Assembly (NCBI GenBank): GCA_934317845.1 | Contig: CAKRES010000001.1 | Span: 226,498 to 290,497, forward strand | Direction of reading: 5' to 3' | DNA: 64,000 nucleotides | Source: an uncultured Lachnospiraceae bacterium | GTDB taxonomy: Bacteria > Bacillota > Clostridia > Lachnospirales > Lachnospiraceae | Part shown: positions 25,521-34,382 of the stretch, piece after piece | How positions within the stretch are numbered: position 1 is the first letter of the stretch | Layout: each line of letters opens with the position of its first letter | Program-made: the position numbers and the translations under genes | Notes under the pieces: model-generated | Told to the model about the DNA's origin: nothing | Database searches by the model: none | What the model saw: only the letters and a program-made list of their open reading frames with translations

Positions 25521-26624
25521 TCAGGAGGCAGAATTTTTCAGACGGTATACATATGCAAGTACCTCGGCAACTGCCTGATAAAGTTCTGGTGGAATCTCCT
25601 GATCGATCTCCACATTATGATATAACATACGAGCCAATGCCCGGTTTTCTACAATTTCAATATGACACTCTCTTGCCTTTTCTTTAATTTTTCCAGCAAG
25701 ATAATCTGTACCCTTCGCGATCACAACCGGAGCATCCTGCATCGTCCGGTCATATCGGATCGCCACCGCATAATGCGTTGGATTTGTAATAATCACATCC
25801 GCTTGCGGCACCGAATCCATCATACGTCTTCTGGACGCCTCCATCTGCTTCTGTTTGATCTTACTCTTGATCTGTGGATCTCCTTCCGAGTTCTTAAACT
25901 CATCCTTGATATCCTGTTTTGACATCATCATATCCTGCATATTTTTCCATTTTTGATAAATGAAATCTACAATACCAATAACGATCATCACCGCTGATAT
26001 CTTAATCCCCAGATCAATCACAATATCACCGATCATACGTATCACCTGTAAAAGCTCCATATCGTATACACTATATAAAAGTGCCCATTTGTCCTTGATC
26101 GTAGAATACACAACAACTGTAATAACAACAACAACAGCAATGGATACACCTGTCTTTACCAATGTTTGTAGAGAAAACATACGCTTGATTCCACTTAACG
26201 GATTCAATTTACTAAGTTTTGGCTGCATTGGCTTTTTAGTGATCTTAAAAGTGAACTGGATCCGGCTTGATATAAAAACAATGGCAACAGCCACAAGAAA
26301 AATCGGCCAAAGTACTTTAAACAAAAACAAAATACACTCCATAAACCACTGATGAACCGTAATATCAGTTAATTCATGATCCAACACATCCGGAATTTTA
26401 TTATATGCCAGCTGAAATGCCCCCAGCATATCAAGCCCCATATGTCCAACCCATACTTTCATAAGAACAAATACCGCCAGCAAAGAAACCGCATTAGAAA
26501 AATCCTGACTTTTTGCGACCTGACCTTCTTCTCTGGAATCTTTGATCTTTTTTGCCGTCGGTTTCTCCGTTTTCTGCCCTGTCGGACCATCTTTGGCAAA
26601 CATCTGTAAATCATATAAAAGCAC
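25521..26624 (-). CDS. flhB: Flagellar export gate protein FlhB
   Basis: The 367-residue protein starts with GTG, eight bases after GGGGAGG. It has the family opening DLQMFA then KTEKPTAKK and DSREEGQVAKS, four membrane helices, and the self-cleavage motif NPTH (about 276-279). Cleavage there switches export from rod/hook to filament substrates. The cytoplasmic tail ends in ALAYVYRL-type sequence. Confidence 0.96.
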   Translation of the reverse strand: MLLYDLQMFAKDGPTGQKTEKPTAKKIKDSREEGQVAKSQDFSNAVSLLAVFVLMKVWVGHMGLDMLGAFQLAYNKIPDVLDHELTDITVHQWFMECILFLFKVLWPIFLVAVAIVFISSRIQFTFKITKKPMQPKLSKLNPLSGIKRMFSLQTLVKTGVSIAVVVVITVVVYSTIKDKWALLYSVYDMELLQVIRMIGDIVIDLGIKISAVMIVIGIVDFIYQKWKNMQDMMMSKQDIKDEFKNSEGDPQIKSKIKQKQMEASRRRMMDSVPQADVIITNPTHYAVAIRYDRTMQDAPVVIAKGTDYLAGKIKEKARECHIEIVENRALARMLYHNVEIDQEIPPELYQAVAEVLAYVYRLKNSAS

Positions 26625-26639
26625 GCTATCTGCCTCCCC

Positions 26640-27422
26640 TTACGGTGTCATCACCTTTAGTACCTGTTTCACCATATCCTGCATACCACTGTATAAGAAG
26701 TCAGTAAATAATGGAATACACATCACAGTAACCAACAGCACTCCAAGACCAAACACAACCTTTAACTGCATACCAACAACAAACATGTTCATCTGTGGTG
26801 CAGACTTTGCCAAAATACCAAGCACAATATTAAGAAGAAGCATCGCACAAAATACCGGGAGTATGATCCGAAAACCCAGCAGGAAAAACTGCGTAGCAAA
26901 AGAAATGATCGAATCGTATAACAGATCCGTATGAAGTGCTGCTTTTCCGATCGGAATCAAAGAAAACGAATCCACCACAGCCGAAACAACAAAATAATGC
27001 ATATTGGAAACCATCATGACCAGCATGACCAGATAAGTATAAAAACTTCCAAACGCAGAACTTTCCTGATTCGTCATGGGATCAAACAACTGTACCATGG
27101 AAAAACCAAGATCAATATCAATGATATGCCCGGCAAAAGACAGGGTATACATGGCTATGCTTGCAGATAAGCCTATCCCAAATCCAATCAGTACCTCTTT
27201 GGCAACCAACAATGCAAATCCATAAATTCCATTATATGTAATGTCATAATAGTCTACATTCATTGCAATAATAATGCTCAAAAATGCCGACAATCCAACC
27301 TTCACCTTGTTCGGCACCCCTGTGATACTAAAAAAAGGTGCTGATACGATCAAAGCAGATACGCGCGCCAATATCATAAGAAAAAACTCCATCGTATGTA
27401 TTGAAAATGACGCTGTAACCAT
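26640..27422 (-). CDS. fliR: Flagellar export gate protein FliR
   Basis: The 260-residue membrane protein has about six helices, including the conserved ISAPFFS start region, ALLVAKEVLIGFGIGLSA and MLLLNIVLGILAKSAPQMN motifs. It forms the export pore with FliP and FliQ. It lies between fliQ and flhB in the usual order. Confidence 0.95.
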   Translation of the reverse strand: MVTASFSIHTMEFFLMILARVSALIVSAPFFSITGVPNKVKVGLSAFLSIIIAMNVDYYDITYNGIYGFALLVAKEVLIGFGIGLSASIAMYTLSFAGHIIDIDLGFSMVQLFDPMTNQESSAFGSFYTYLVMLVMMVSNMHYFVVSAVVDSFSLIPIGKAALHTDLLYDSIISFATQFFLLGFRIILPVFCAMLLLNIVLGILAKSAPQMNMFVVGMQLKVVFGLGVLLVTVMCIPLFTDFLYSGMQDMVKQVLKVMTP

Positions 27423-27478
27423 AATTTAAACCTGCCTTACTATCGAAACACCTTTATACAATCGTTTCTATTCCTTTG

Positions 27479-27748
27479 TCATCCAACATAGGTTACAAAA
27501 CTATTGAACAGTTCTATAATATATTCTGACAACTGCGTCAGGATCCAGTTTCCTGCAATGATCACAATTGCCATGATCGCAATAAACTTTGGAACAAAGG
27601 TAAGCGTCTGCTCCTGAATCGAAGTTACCGTCTGGAAAATACTTATGATCAAACCGATCACAAGAGAAATCAGCAACATCGGGGCAGAACATTTAATGAT
27701 CGTCCAGATTGCATCACGTGCAATATCCACAATAACTTCTGCTGTCAT
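27479..27748 (-). CDS. fliQ: Flagellar export gate protein FliQ
   Basis: The 89-residue protein has two membrane helices with the family motif LLISLVIGLIISIFQTVTSI and LTFVPKF. It is part of the FliPQR gate. The order fliP-fliQ-fliR is standard. Confidence 0.95.
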   Translation of the reverse strand: MTAEVIVDIARDAIWTIIKCSAPMLLISLVIGLIISIFQTVTSIQEQTLTFVPKFIAIMAIVIIAGNWILTQLSEYIIELFNSFVTYVG

Positions 27749-27768
27749 ACTCTCACCTTCCTAGCGCA

Positions 27769-28665
27769 CTACAAATGAAACGTCTGAACAAGATTACCAA
27801 TTACCAGATTCCATCCATCCGCTAATACAAACAACAATATCTTAAATGGTGCAGATATCGTCGTAGGCGGGAGCATCATCATACCCATCGACATCAATGT
27901 CGACGCTACAACCATATCAATCACAATGAACGGAATATAGATTAAAAATCCAATGATAAATGCGGCTCTTAATTCGCTTAAAATAAATGCCGGGATCAAC
28001 GTTGTCGTTGGAACCTCATCATAAGAATCCTTCACTTCAGCATCGGAGATCTGAAGCATCATTTTAAGATCCTTTTTGTTTACATTTTTCAGCATGAACT
28101 CTCTGAGCGGTTCAATCCCTGCATCGATCGCCTCTCTGGAAGAAAGCTTTCCTTCCTGCATCGGCTTGATCGCGTTCTGATTAATTTTCGTGAATACCGG
28201 AGACATGATAAAAATCGTCAAAAACACCGCAAGTCCCACTAACACCTGATTAGGCGGAGATGTTGCCGTACCAAGTGCCTGTCTTACAAAATGCAGCACA
28301 ATGATGATACGGGTAAACGATGTCACCATGATAAGTAAAGATGGCGCAATCGACAATATGGTCAGTAAAAGAACGATCTGTAATGTTCCTGTCAAGGAAC
28401 CGGAATCTGATTTAGAATTCAGATCAATATCCAAAGAAAAAGGAGTGGTATCCCTCTCCTCTGCTGCGGTCGGATCATTCTGATCATTCGCCTCCTGACC
28501 TGAATTGGCATCGGTCGGAGCTGCACTGGTATGATACGCACCATATAACGTAAGACTGCCAAATAACGTCACCAGCACACATAATACTTTTAAAATGGTC
28601 AGCCAGCCTGGTGACTTTCTGGTAGAACTTTTTTTCCTATTCACCTTCATCGTTATGCTTTGCAT
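27769..28665 (-). CDS. fliP: Flagellar export gate protein FliP
   Basis: The 298-residue protein has an N-terminal extension with a cleavable-type hydrophobic segment (about 24-46) and a polar spacer, then the conserved core: LLTILSIAPSLLIMVTSFTR, RQALGTATSPPNQVLVGLA, MLPPTTISAPFKILLFVLAD. The start is uncertain: ATG 28665 overlaps fliO by 29 bases; ATG 28650 is also possible. It is the main pore subunit. Confidence 0.94.
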   Translation of the reverse strand: MQSITMKVNRKKSSTRKSPGWLTILKVLCVLVTLFGSLTLYGAYHTSAAPTDANSGQEANDQNDPTAAEERDTTPFSLDIDLNSKSDSGSLTGTLQIVLLLTILSIAPSLLIMVTSFTRIIIVLHFVRQALGTATSPPNQVLVGLAVFLTIFIMSPVFTKINQNAIKPMQEGKLSSREAIDAGIEPLREFMLKNVNKKDLKMMLQISDAEVKDSYDEVPTTTLIPAFILSELRAAFIIGFLIYIPFIVIDMVVASTLMSMGMMMLPPTTISAPFKILLFVLADGWNLVIGNLVQTFHL

Positions 28666-29086
28666 CCTTTCCTTCTACTGCATCCTCTCCCGTACTACCC
28701 TGCACAGAAGAACGAGTAGAGAACTTTGACAATATCTCATCAAACGCTTTCGTACCCACAAACGAACTGCTTTTTTTCATTTCGGACTCCTCATAGGAAA
28801 GAGCATCTTTAGAAAGTTCAGTCAAAAAAGTAATCTCATCCTTTCCTATTCCAATCACAAGATACTTCTCTCCCACACGCACGATCTGAATATATTTATT
28901 GTTCTGTATGCGAATAGTCTCCATCAATTTGAGATTTCCCTGTGAAGATGCCTTGACCTGCATCCGGGATGCCAACTTAGAAGCTAGATACGCCAGGAAC
29001 AGTATGACAGCAAAGATTAGGAGCATCACAACAATCTCTCCTATACTTTTCAAAACCCCTGCTGCATCTATAGCCGCTAAAAACAT
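28637..29086 (-). CDS. fliO: Flagellar biosynthesis protein FliO
   Basis: The 149-residue protein has one membrane helix (about 15-38) and a small beta domain (LMETIRIQNNKYIQIVRVG, KYLVIGIGKDEITFL) typical of FliO/FliZ. It helps FliP assemble. The tail is polar and poorly conserved. Its ATG comes one base after the cheY stop. Confidence 0.88.
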   Translation of the reverse strand: MFLAAIDAAGVLKSIGEIVVMLLIFAVILFLAYLASKLASRMQVKASSQGNLKLMETIRIQNNKYIQIVRVGEKYLVIGIGKDEITFLTELSKDALSYEESEMKKSSSFVGTKAFDEILSKFSTRSSVQGSTGEDAVEGKDAKHNDEGE

Positions 29087-29087
29087 A

Positions 29088-29450
29088 CTAGTTCACCGCT
29101 TTTTTCACTGCTTCCAATACGCGGTCTGCCTGGAATGGTTTTACAATAAAGTCTTTCGCTCCAGCCTGAATTGACTCAATTACCATTGCCTGCTGTCCCA
29201 TTGCAGAACACATTACTACTACAGCACCAGGATCAAGCTCTTTGATCTTCTTTAATGCCTGGATTCCATCCATTTCCGGCATAGTAATATCCATCAGTAC
29301 AAGATCTGGTTTTACTTCAGAATACTTCTCCACTGCCTTTACGCCGTTCTCTGCTTCTCCGGCAACTGTGTAGCCGTTTTTGGTAAGGATATCCTTGATC
29401 ATCATTCTCATAAATGCTGCATCATCACAAATTAAAATATTCTTCGCCAT
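29088..29450 (-). CDS. cheY: Chemotaxis response regulator CheY
   Basis: The 120-residue single receiver domain has the acidic pair CDD, phosphoacceptor Asp in LVLMDITMPEMDG (about 54), and the conserved Lys in DFIVKPF. The start is MAKNIL behind GGAG. Phosphorylated CheY binds FliM/FliY; CheC and FliY dephosphorylate it. Confidence 0.95.
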   Translation of the reverse strand: MAKNILICDDAAFMRMMIKDILTKNGYTVAGEAENGVKAVEKYSEVKPDLVLMDITMPEMDGIQALKKIKELDPGAVVVMCSAMGQQAMVIESIQAGAKDFIVKPFQADRVLEAVKKAVN

Positions 29451-29494
29451 AATCGTTTTCTCCACTTCTTATATTATTATTGATCGGTTATTGT

Positions 29495-30730
29495 CTACTT
29501 GTGGTTCTCTTTGATAATATCCGTTACACGAACACCAAAGTTTTCTTCAATGACCACAACTTCACCTTTGGCAACTAGTTTTCCATTTACAATCACATCT
29601 ACAGGTTCCCCAGCCAGTTTATCAAGTTCTATGATCGTACCAGGGGAAATCTCCAGAATCTCTTTGATAGACTTCTTGGTTCTTCCAAGTTCCACAGTCA
29701 CTTCCAGTGGAACATCCATGATCAGATCAATGTTTTCCTGCTGTGTAATCGGATTTGCCATGGAAGCAAATGGGGTAAACTGTGCAGGCTGCGCATTGAC
29801 ATTCGCCTGCGGCTGTACCACCTGTTGTCCCATCATCGGCATACCATAGCCATATGGTGGCATCTGTCCCATCATCATATTCGGATCCATCGCCGGCTGC
29901 TGCATCATCGGCTCCGCTTGCTGCGGTGTTGCCTGCGGCTGTGCAGGTGTGCTTTGCGGAGTTGATGCCGCACTTTCTGTCTCAGGTTGTGAAACTGTCT
30001 CCATATTACCAGTAAAGATCTTATAAATCTCTTTGGCAAGTGATACCGGATAAAGCTGCATGATCTCACTGTCGATCAGATCACCAATCTCCATCTTAAA
30101 TTTCACCTTGATAAAGGTTTCAGTCAGGAAGTTGGACAGTCCCTGTTCGGAAGCCTCGATCCCTTCATTTAAATCCACCAGACTCGCAACAGGGGGACTA
30201 ATGTCAATCTTACGTCCCAGCATTTGCGATAAAGAAGTTGCAGAAGATCCCATCATCTGGTTCATTGCCTCACTGATCGCACTTAAGTGCAGATCCGTCA
30301 GGTCATCTGAAACATTACTGCCATCTCCACCCATCATCAAATCTGTAATAATCTTAACATCTTGTTCCTTCAAAATCAACACGTTGTTACCGTCGATACC
30401 ATCTATGTATGACAACTGAACAAACACACACGGACGATCATAGTCATCTACCAGATCATCCCATTTCGCATAAGAAACTGTTGGGACAGTAATATCGACA
30501 ACATTGTTCACCAGTGAAGACAACGTCGTTGCCGCTGTTCCCATACTGATATTTGCTACCTCACCAATGGCATCCTTTTCCTCTGGTGTAAGTATCTCTT
30601 CTACAGGCGCATTGGCATCGCCACCTGCATCATTCTGTCCTGCCGCCTCTGTTTCTTCGGAAGAGGCAGACCCGGTATCCATACCACTGAGCAGAGCATT
30701 TATTTCTTCCTGCGATAACATTCCATCCAT
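29495..30730 (-). CDS. fliY: Flagellar motor switch phosphatase FliY
   Basis: The 411-residue protein opens with a CheY-P binding motif (LSQEEINALL), then a CheC-like domain with EKDAIGEVANISMG and ISEAMNQMMG active sites. A low-complexity linker rich in Gln, Pro and Met (about 245-310) leads to a C-terminal SpoA/FliN domain (PLEVTVELGRTKKSIKEILE). It is both a C-ring part and a CheY-P phosphatase, taking FliN's place as in Bacillus. Confidence 0.95.
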   Translation of the reverse strand: MDGMLSQEEINALLSGMDTGSASSEETEAAGQNDAGGDANAPVEEILTPEEKDAIGEVANISMGTAATTLSSLVNNVVDITVPTVSYAKWDDLVDDYDRPCVFVQLSYIDGIDGNNVLILKEQDVKIITDLMMGGDGSNVSDDLTDLHLSAISEAMNQMMGSSATSLSQMLGRKIDISPPVASLVDLNEGIEASEQGLSNFLTETFIKVKFKMEIGDLIDSEIMQLYPVSLAKEIYKIFTGNMETVSQPETESAASTPQSTPAQPQATPQQAEPMMQQPAMDPNMMMGQMPPYGYGMPMMGQQVVQPQANVNAQPAQFTPFASMANPITQQENIDLIMDVPLEVTVELGRTKKSIKEILEISPGTIIELDKLAGEPVDVIVNGKLVAKGEVVVIEENFGVRVTDIIKENHK

Positions 30731-30735
30731 GCTTT

Positions 30736-31713
30736 CTACTCCTCTCTGATTATTGATGTTACTTTCACTGCGTAATTATCCGAAGAAGAACCCGGCAACG
30801 CAGTAAATTTTAACATATTACCGACATAAATGTCTAACTCATCATCCACTTTGGAATTAAGTTTTATAATATCGCCTACCTGAAGGTTAATGAAATCCAT
30901 AACAGGCAGTGCGGTTTTACCTAACACAGCTTTCATCGGAATCTGTGCACGCTCAATCATGCTCTCAATGGCTTCATGATAGTCCGCCTCATCAGACTCC
31001 TGTAATGTGGAAAACCAATACTTTGTATTGAGCTTATCCATAATATCTTCCAAACAAAGGAACGGCAGACAGATATTCATCAAGCCCTCTGTCTCTCCGA
31101 TCTTGATATTGATCGTAATAATCGCGATCATCTCACTAGGAGAAATGATCTGTGCAAACTGGGAGTTTGTCTCAATCCGCTCTAAACGAGGTTCGATCGC
31201 TACTACATTCTGCCATGGCTCCCTAAGAAGATTCACACATACACCAAAGATCCGCTCGATAATACTTAACTCAATCTCCGTAAAATCCCGGTTCTTATCC
31301 AGCGGTTCTCCACCACCACCAAGCATACGATCCACGATCGCATACCCCAGATTAGCAGCCAGTTCAATGACAATATTACCTTTGAGCGGTGAAAAATTCA
31401 CTACCCCTAACAACACCGGATTTGCCAGTGCATTGGAAAACTCGGAATACGTAACCGCCTCCGAATTCATAACATCAACTTGTACTGTTTTTCTTAAATA
31501 TGCAGGTAAATGTGTGGATAACAGACGTCCATAATGATCAAAAATAATTTCCAGTGTACGAAGATGCTCTTTTGAAAATTTGGAAGGTCTGGAAAAATCA
31601 TATTCCCGTACCTGTCGTTCCGTTGTTTCCACAAGCTCTTCTGCATCTAATTCACCGGTACTCAATTGATTCAATAATTTATCAATCTCTTCCTGTGACA
31701 TTACGTCAGCCAT
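30736..31713 (-). CDS. fliM: Flagellar motor switch protein FliM
   Basis: The 325-residue protein has an N-terminal CheY-P binding motif (LSQEEIDKLL-like: MSQEEIDKLL), the middle domain (LGGGGEPLD, FTEIELSIIERIF) and a C-terminal SpoA domain (LQVGDIIKLNSKV). The start is MADVMSQ behind AAGGAGG. It binds CheY-P and FliG. Confidence 0.96.
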   Translation of the reverse strand: MADVMSQEEIDKLLNQLSTGELDAEELVETTERQVREYDFSRPSKFSKEHLRTLEIIFDHYGRLLSTHLPAYLRKTVQVDVMNSEAVTYSEFSNALANPVLLGVVNFSPLKGNIVIELAANLGYAIVDRMLGGGGEPLDKNRDFTEIELSIIERIFGVCVNLLREPWQNVVAIEPRLERIETNSQFAQIISPSEMIAIITINIKIGETEGLMNICLPFLCLEDIMDKLNTKYWFSTLQESDEADYHEAIESMIERAQIPMKAVLGKTALPVMDFINLQVGDIIKLNSKVDDELDIYVGNMLKFTALPGSSSDNYAVKVTSIIREE

Positions 31714-31765
31714 TATCCTCACCTCCTTACTTGTCTGTCATTTTTGTTTTTCTTTCTCTTAAAAA

Positions 31766-32287
31766 TTAGGAAACAATAAATTTAGAAAATGAAACATCAT
31801 AAATGACATCTGAATTGTTGAATAATTTCTTGATCTGTTTCTTTACTTCTTCCCGGATCTCATCCTGTTTGGTATTACAGTCCTCTGCTGAATAATTCTT
31901 GATCACAGAATTCACCGTAGACTGGATCACACTCTCATAAGACTTGATACCGGTATCCGTCGTCGGATCATAAGTCTTATAATCATCTGATTTATTATTC
32001 ATAGATACCACAAGATGTACCACTGCATAGTGTGCCTCTTCCCCGGAAGAAGGAAGGGAAACCTGTGTATCATCTGTCATATTATAGGGTGTAATATCTG
32101 TCAGAGGGATCTCTGCGGATGATTCCCCATCGCCATCTACAGAAAGATCTACGATAGAAGCAATGCTCGTGATCAGATTATCTGTTTTTTTGTTGGTTGG
32201 AATCACAGTAAACACAATAATAGACAAAAGAATCAAATTAATGATGCTGATTGCTAAAATGATTACCGAAATTAAATTACGTTTCAT
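31766..32287 (-). CDS. fliL: Flagellar basal body-associated protein FliL
   Basis: The 173-residue protein has one N-terminal membrane helix (about 6-30) and an extracytoplasmic domain with YAVVHLVVSMNN and EIREEVKKQIKKLF then a C-terminal strand, as in FliL. It stabilises the stator. It directly follows motB. Confidence 0.9.
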   Translation of the reverse strand: MKRNLISVIILAISIINLILLSIIVFTVIPTNKKTDNLITSIASIVDLSVDGDGESSAEIPLTDITPYNMTDDTQVSLPSSGEEAHYAVVHLVVSMNNKSDDYKTYDPTTDTGIKSYESVIQSTVNSVIKNYSAEDCNTKQDEIREEVKKQIKKLFNNSDVIYDVSFSKFIVS

Positions 32288-32310
32288 ATATTCTCTCCTT
32301 ACTGCATCTC

Positions 32311-33228
32311 CTAGTTTTGTGCGGCTGAACTGATCTTGTTATAGATCTTGATCTCCACACGACGGTTTTTGGCTCGTCCGCTTGCTGTTTTATTGCTTGC
32401 TTTCGGACGACTGTCCCCATATCCGGAATGCTTCATATTTTTTTCAATCAAATTGTTGTTGTTCAACAAATACTCATATACAGAAATGGCTCTTGCAGCA
32501 GAAAGATAATTATTGTCTTTATAAGTACCACCTGCCGGGACATTATCTGTATGGCCCTCAATCTCAATCACCCGTTTTCGGTATTTGGTAAGAATACTGC
32601 CAACCTTGTTCATCAAAGACTTGGCGTCTTCACTGAGTTCTGCCTTACCAGAATCAAAAAGGATTCCGCCATTTAAAGAAAGTTCTACATACTGGGCATT
32701 GTAAGACAACGATACCTTATCACTGATCTGGGAGCTTTGAAGCATCTTTTCGATTTCTTCATTCATTACTTCAGACTGCTGATAGCCTTCTTTTTCCACC
32801 TGCTGTTCCAATGATTCTGTCGTTACCTGTTCCGTCGATTGGGTATCCTGCGTATCCTGATGTGCCTGCGTCGTCATCTGGTCAGAGGCACTGTCATTTT
32901 TCTGATCGTTGTTATCCTGCTTATCAGAAAGATCCGTAGTATCTCCCTTCTTCTGTGTATCCATCTTGGTGACAAACTCATCCAGAAGCGAAATCTGCTT
33001 TACCCCGGAGCTTACCATCTTGCCATCTCCAATTATTTTGGAACCTGCAGTAAAGATACTATATTTGGAAAAAGATGCAGCTACTGCCTCCATCTTCTCC
33101 GCATCTACTGTAGAGCTTGCAAAAAGCAAAATAAAGAAACATAATAACAGATTCATCAGATCACTGAATGTAGACATCCACGCCGGTGCTCCAGGTGCCT
33201 GTTTTTCTTCCTTTTTCTTTCTTGCCAC
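32311..33228 (-). CDS. motB: Stator protein MotB
   Basis: The 305-residue protein starts with GTG; its first base is the last base of the motA stop (TAGTG). The single helix contains the proton-carrying Asp in WMSTFSDLMNLLL, and the C-terminal OmpA-like peptidoglycan-binding domain has IEIEGHTDNVP and NRRVEIKI. A Gln/Thr/Asp-rich spacer (about 90-145) lies between them. It anchors the stator to the wall. Confidence 0.95.
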   Translation of the reverse strand: MARKKKEEKQAPGAPAWMSTFSDLMNLLLCFFILLFASSTVDAEKMEAVAASFSKYSIFTAGSKIIGDGKMVSSGVKQISLLDEFVTKMDTQKKGDTTDLSDKQDNNDQKNDSASDQMTTQAHQDTQDTQSTEQVTTESLEQQVEKEGYQQSEVMNEEIEKMLQSSQISDKVSLSYNAQYVELSLNGGILFDSGKAELSEDAKSLMNKVGSILTKYRKRVIEIEGHTDNVPAGGTYKDNNYLSAARAISVYEYLLNNNNLIEKNMKHSGYGDSRPKASNKTASGRAKNRRVEIKIYNKISSAAQN

Positions 33229-34022
33229 TATGCCTCACCTCCGGCATCTTCCCCAATTGTTGCACGAACCTTAGGGGACAGGAAGGACTTCAATTTTTCT
33301 TCGATCAGTCTTGGATTCTCACCCGCCTGGATCGACAATAATCCCTCGATCATAACCTCTTTCATCGCAATTTCAATATCATTATTAACGCTTAACTTGT
33401 TTGCTACCGGTGTAGATAACCAGTTTGCGATCAAAGATCCATATAATGTTGTGATCAGTGCCACCGCCATGTTTGGACCGATAGTAGCAACATCATTTAA
33501 GTTCTGAAGCATCAGTACCAAACCGATCAGTGTTCCGATCATACCCCATGCAGGACCTAACGCTGCCACAGTCTCCCAGAAACCAATCGTCTTTTTATGT
33601 CTTGTTTCTATGTACACCAATTCCGTTTCGAGGATACTCCGGACAAGCTCCGGATCTGTACCATCCACGATCAAGCCCACTCCTTTTTTCAAGAAAGGAT
33701 CCTCTATTCCGTTGGAGGCCTCTTCCAAAGCAAGCAGCCCCTCTTTACGAGCTACATTGGACAGATCCAAAATACTGCCAATGATCTGTTTCTCATCCTC
33801 CTTATTCTGTTTAAAAGCAAGCTTAATACTCTTTAACCCATCTAAGAAATCCGGTAGTGTATAAGAAGATAATACTGATGTCAGCGTACCGCAACAAGTA
33901 ATGATCAACGACGGTTTATCGAAGAAATACTTTAATCCGGTAAAACCATAATCACCAGATGCCACACCAAATATAAATACTGCTGCACCTGCGATGATTC
34001 CAATCAAAGTTGCTATGTCCAA
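33228..34022 (-). CDS. motA: Stator protein MotA
   Basis: The 264-residue protein has four membrane helices and the conserved GPAWGMIGTLIGLVLML segment plus a cytoplasmic loop that contacts FliG. It forms the ion channel with MotB. In Bacillus subtilis motAB lies elsewhere; here it is inside the flagellar cluster. Confidence 0.95.
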   Translation of the reverse strand: MDIATLIGIIAGAAVFIFGVASGDYGFTGLKYFFDKPSLIITCCGTLTSVLSSYTLPDFLDGLKSIKLAFKQNKEDEKQIIGSILDLSNVARKEGLLALEEASNGIEDPFLKKGVGLIVDGTDPELVRSILETELVYIETRHKKTIGFWETVAALGPAWGMIGTLIGLVLMLQNLNDVATIGPNMAVALITTLYGSLIANWLSTPVANKLSVNNDIEIAMKEVMIEGLLSIQAGENPRLIEEKLKSFLSPKVRATIGEDAGGEA

Positions 34023-34033
34023 AATGCCACCCC

Positions 34034-34243
34034 CTAAAGCTCTCTAATCTGCTTTATGATATCTTCATAAAGCCCTTTTCTATACAATTTTACTAAATTT
34101 GTAACCTCTTGTCTAGACTCTTTTACAATAATTTTGTGTCCGGTCGTAAGAGTTACCACTGTATCTGGTGTCTCTTCCACCACCTCAATAATATCTGCAT
34201 TTAATGTAAATTTGACATCATTCAGCTTGGTCAACTCAATCAT
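34034..34243 (-). CDS. flbD: FlbD family flagellar protein
   Basis: The 69-residue protein matches the short FlbD family (IELTKLNDVKFTLNADIIE, then ETPDTVVTLTTGHKIIVKES). It is found beside motA or flgE in many Firmicutes. The function is not settled. Confidence 0.88.
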   Translation of the reverse strand: MIELTKLNDVKFTLNADIIEVVEETPDTVVTLTTGHKIIVKESRQEVTNLVKLYRKGLYEDIIKQIREL

Positions 34244-34266
34244 AAAATGCCCCCTGTCTGCAACTC

Positions 34267-34343
34267 ATTATACCACACAATAAAACAAGGTGTTTATTGT
34301 GATATACGCATACATGCATATTATTTTACCACAAAAACACCTT
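34267..34343 (-). promoter_or_regulatory. Hairpin followed by extended -10 promoter between flgE and flbD
   Basis: A long imperfect stem (AAGGTGTTTATTGTG at 34287-34301 with CACAAAAACACCTT at 34330-34343) lies between flgE and flbD and is followed on the minus strand by GTTTTATTG. Next comes TGG-TATAAT (34275-34267) 24 bases before the flbD ATG. It may end part of the flgE transcript and restart it for flbD-motAB. Confidence 0.5.
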
Positions 34344-34382
34344 ATTTGCAAAACTTTTATTATTTTGTTACCGTTTCTTAAC

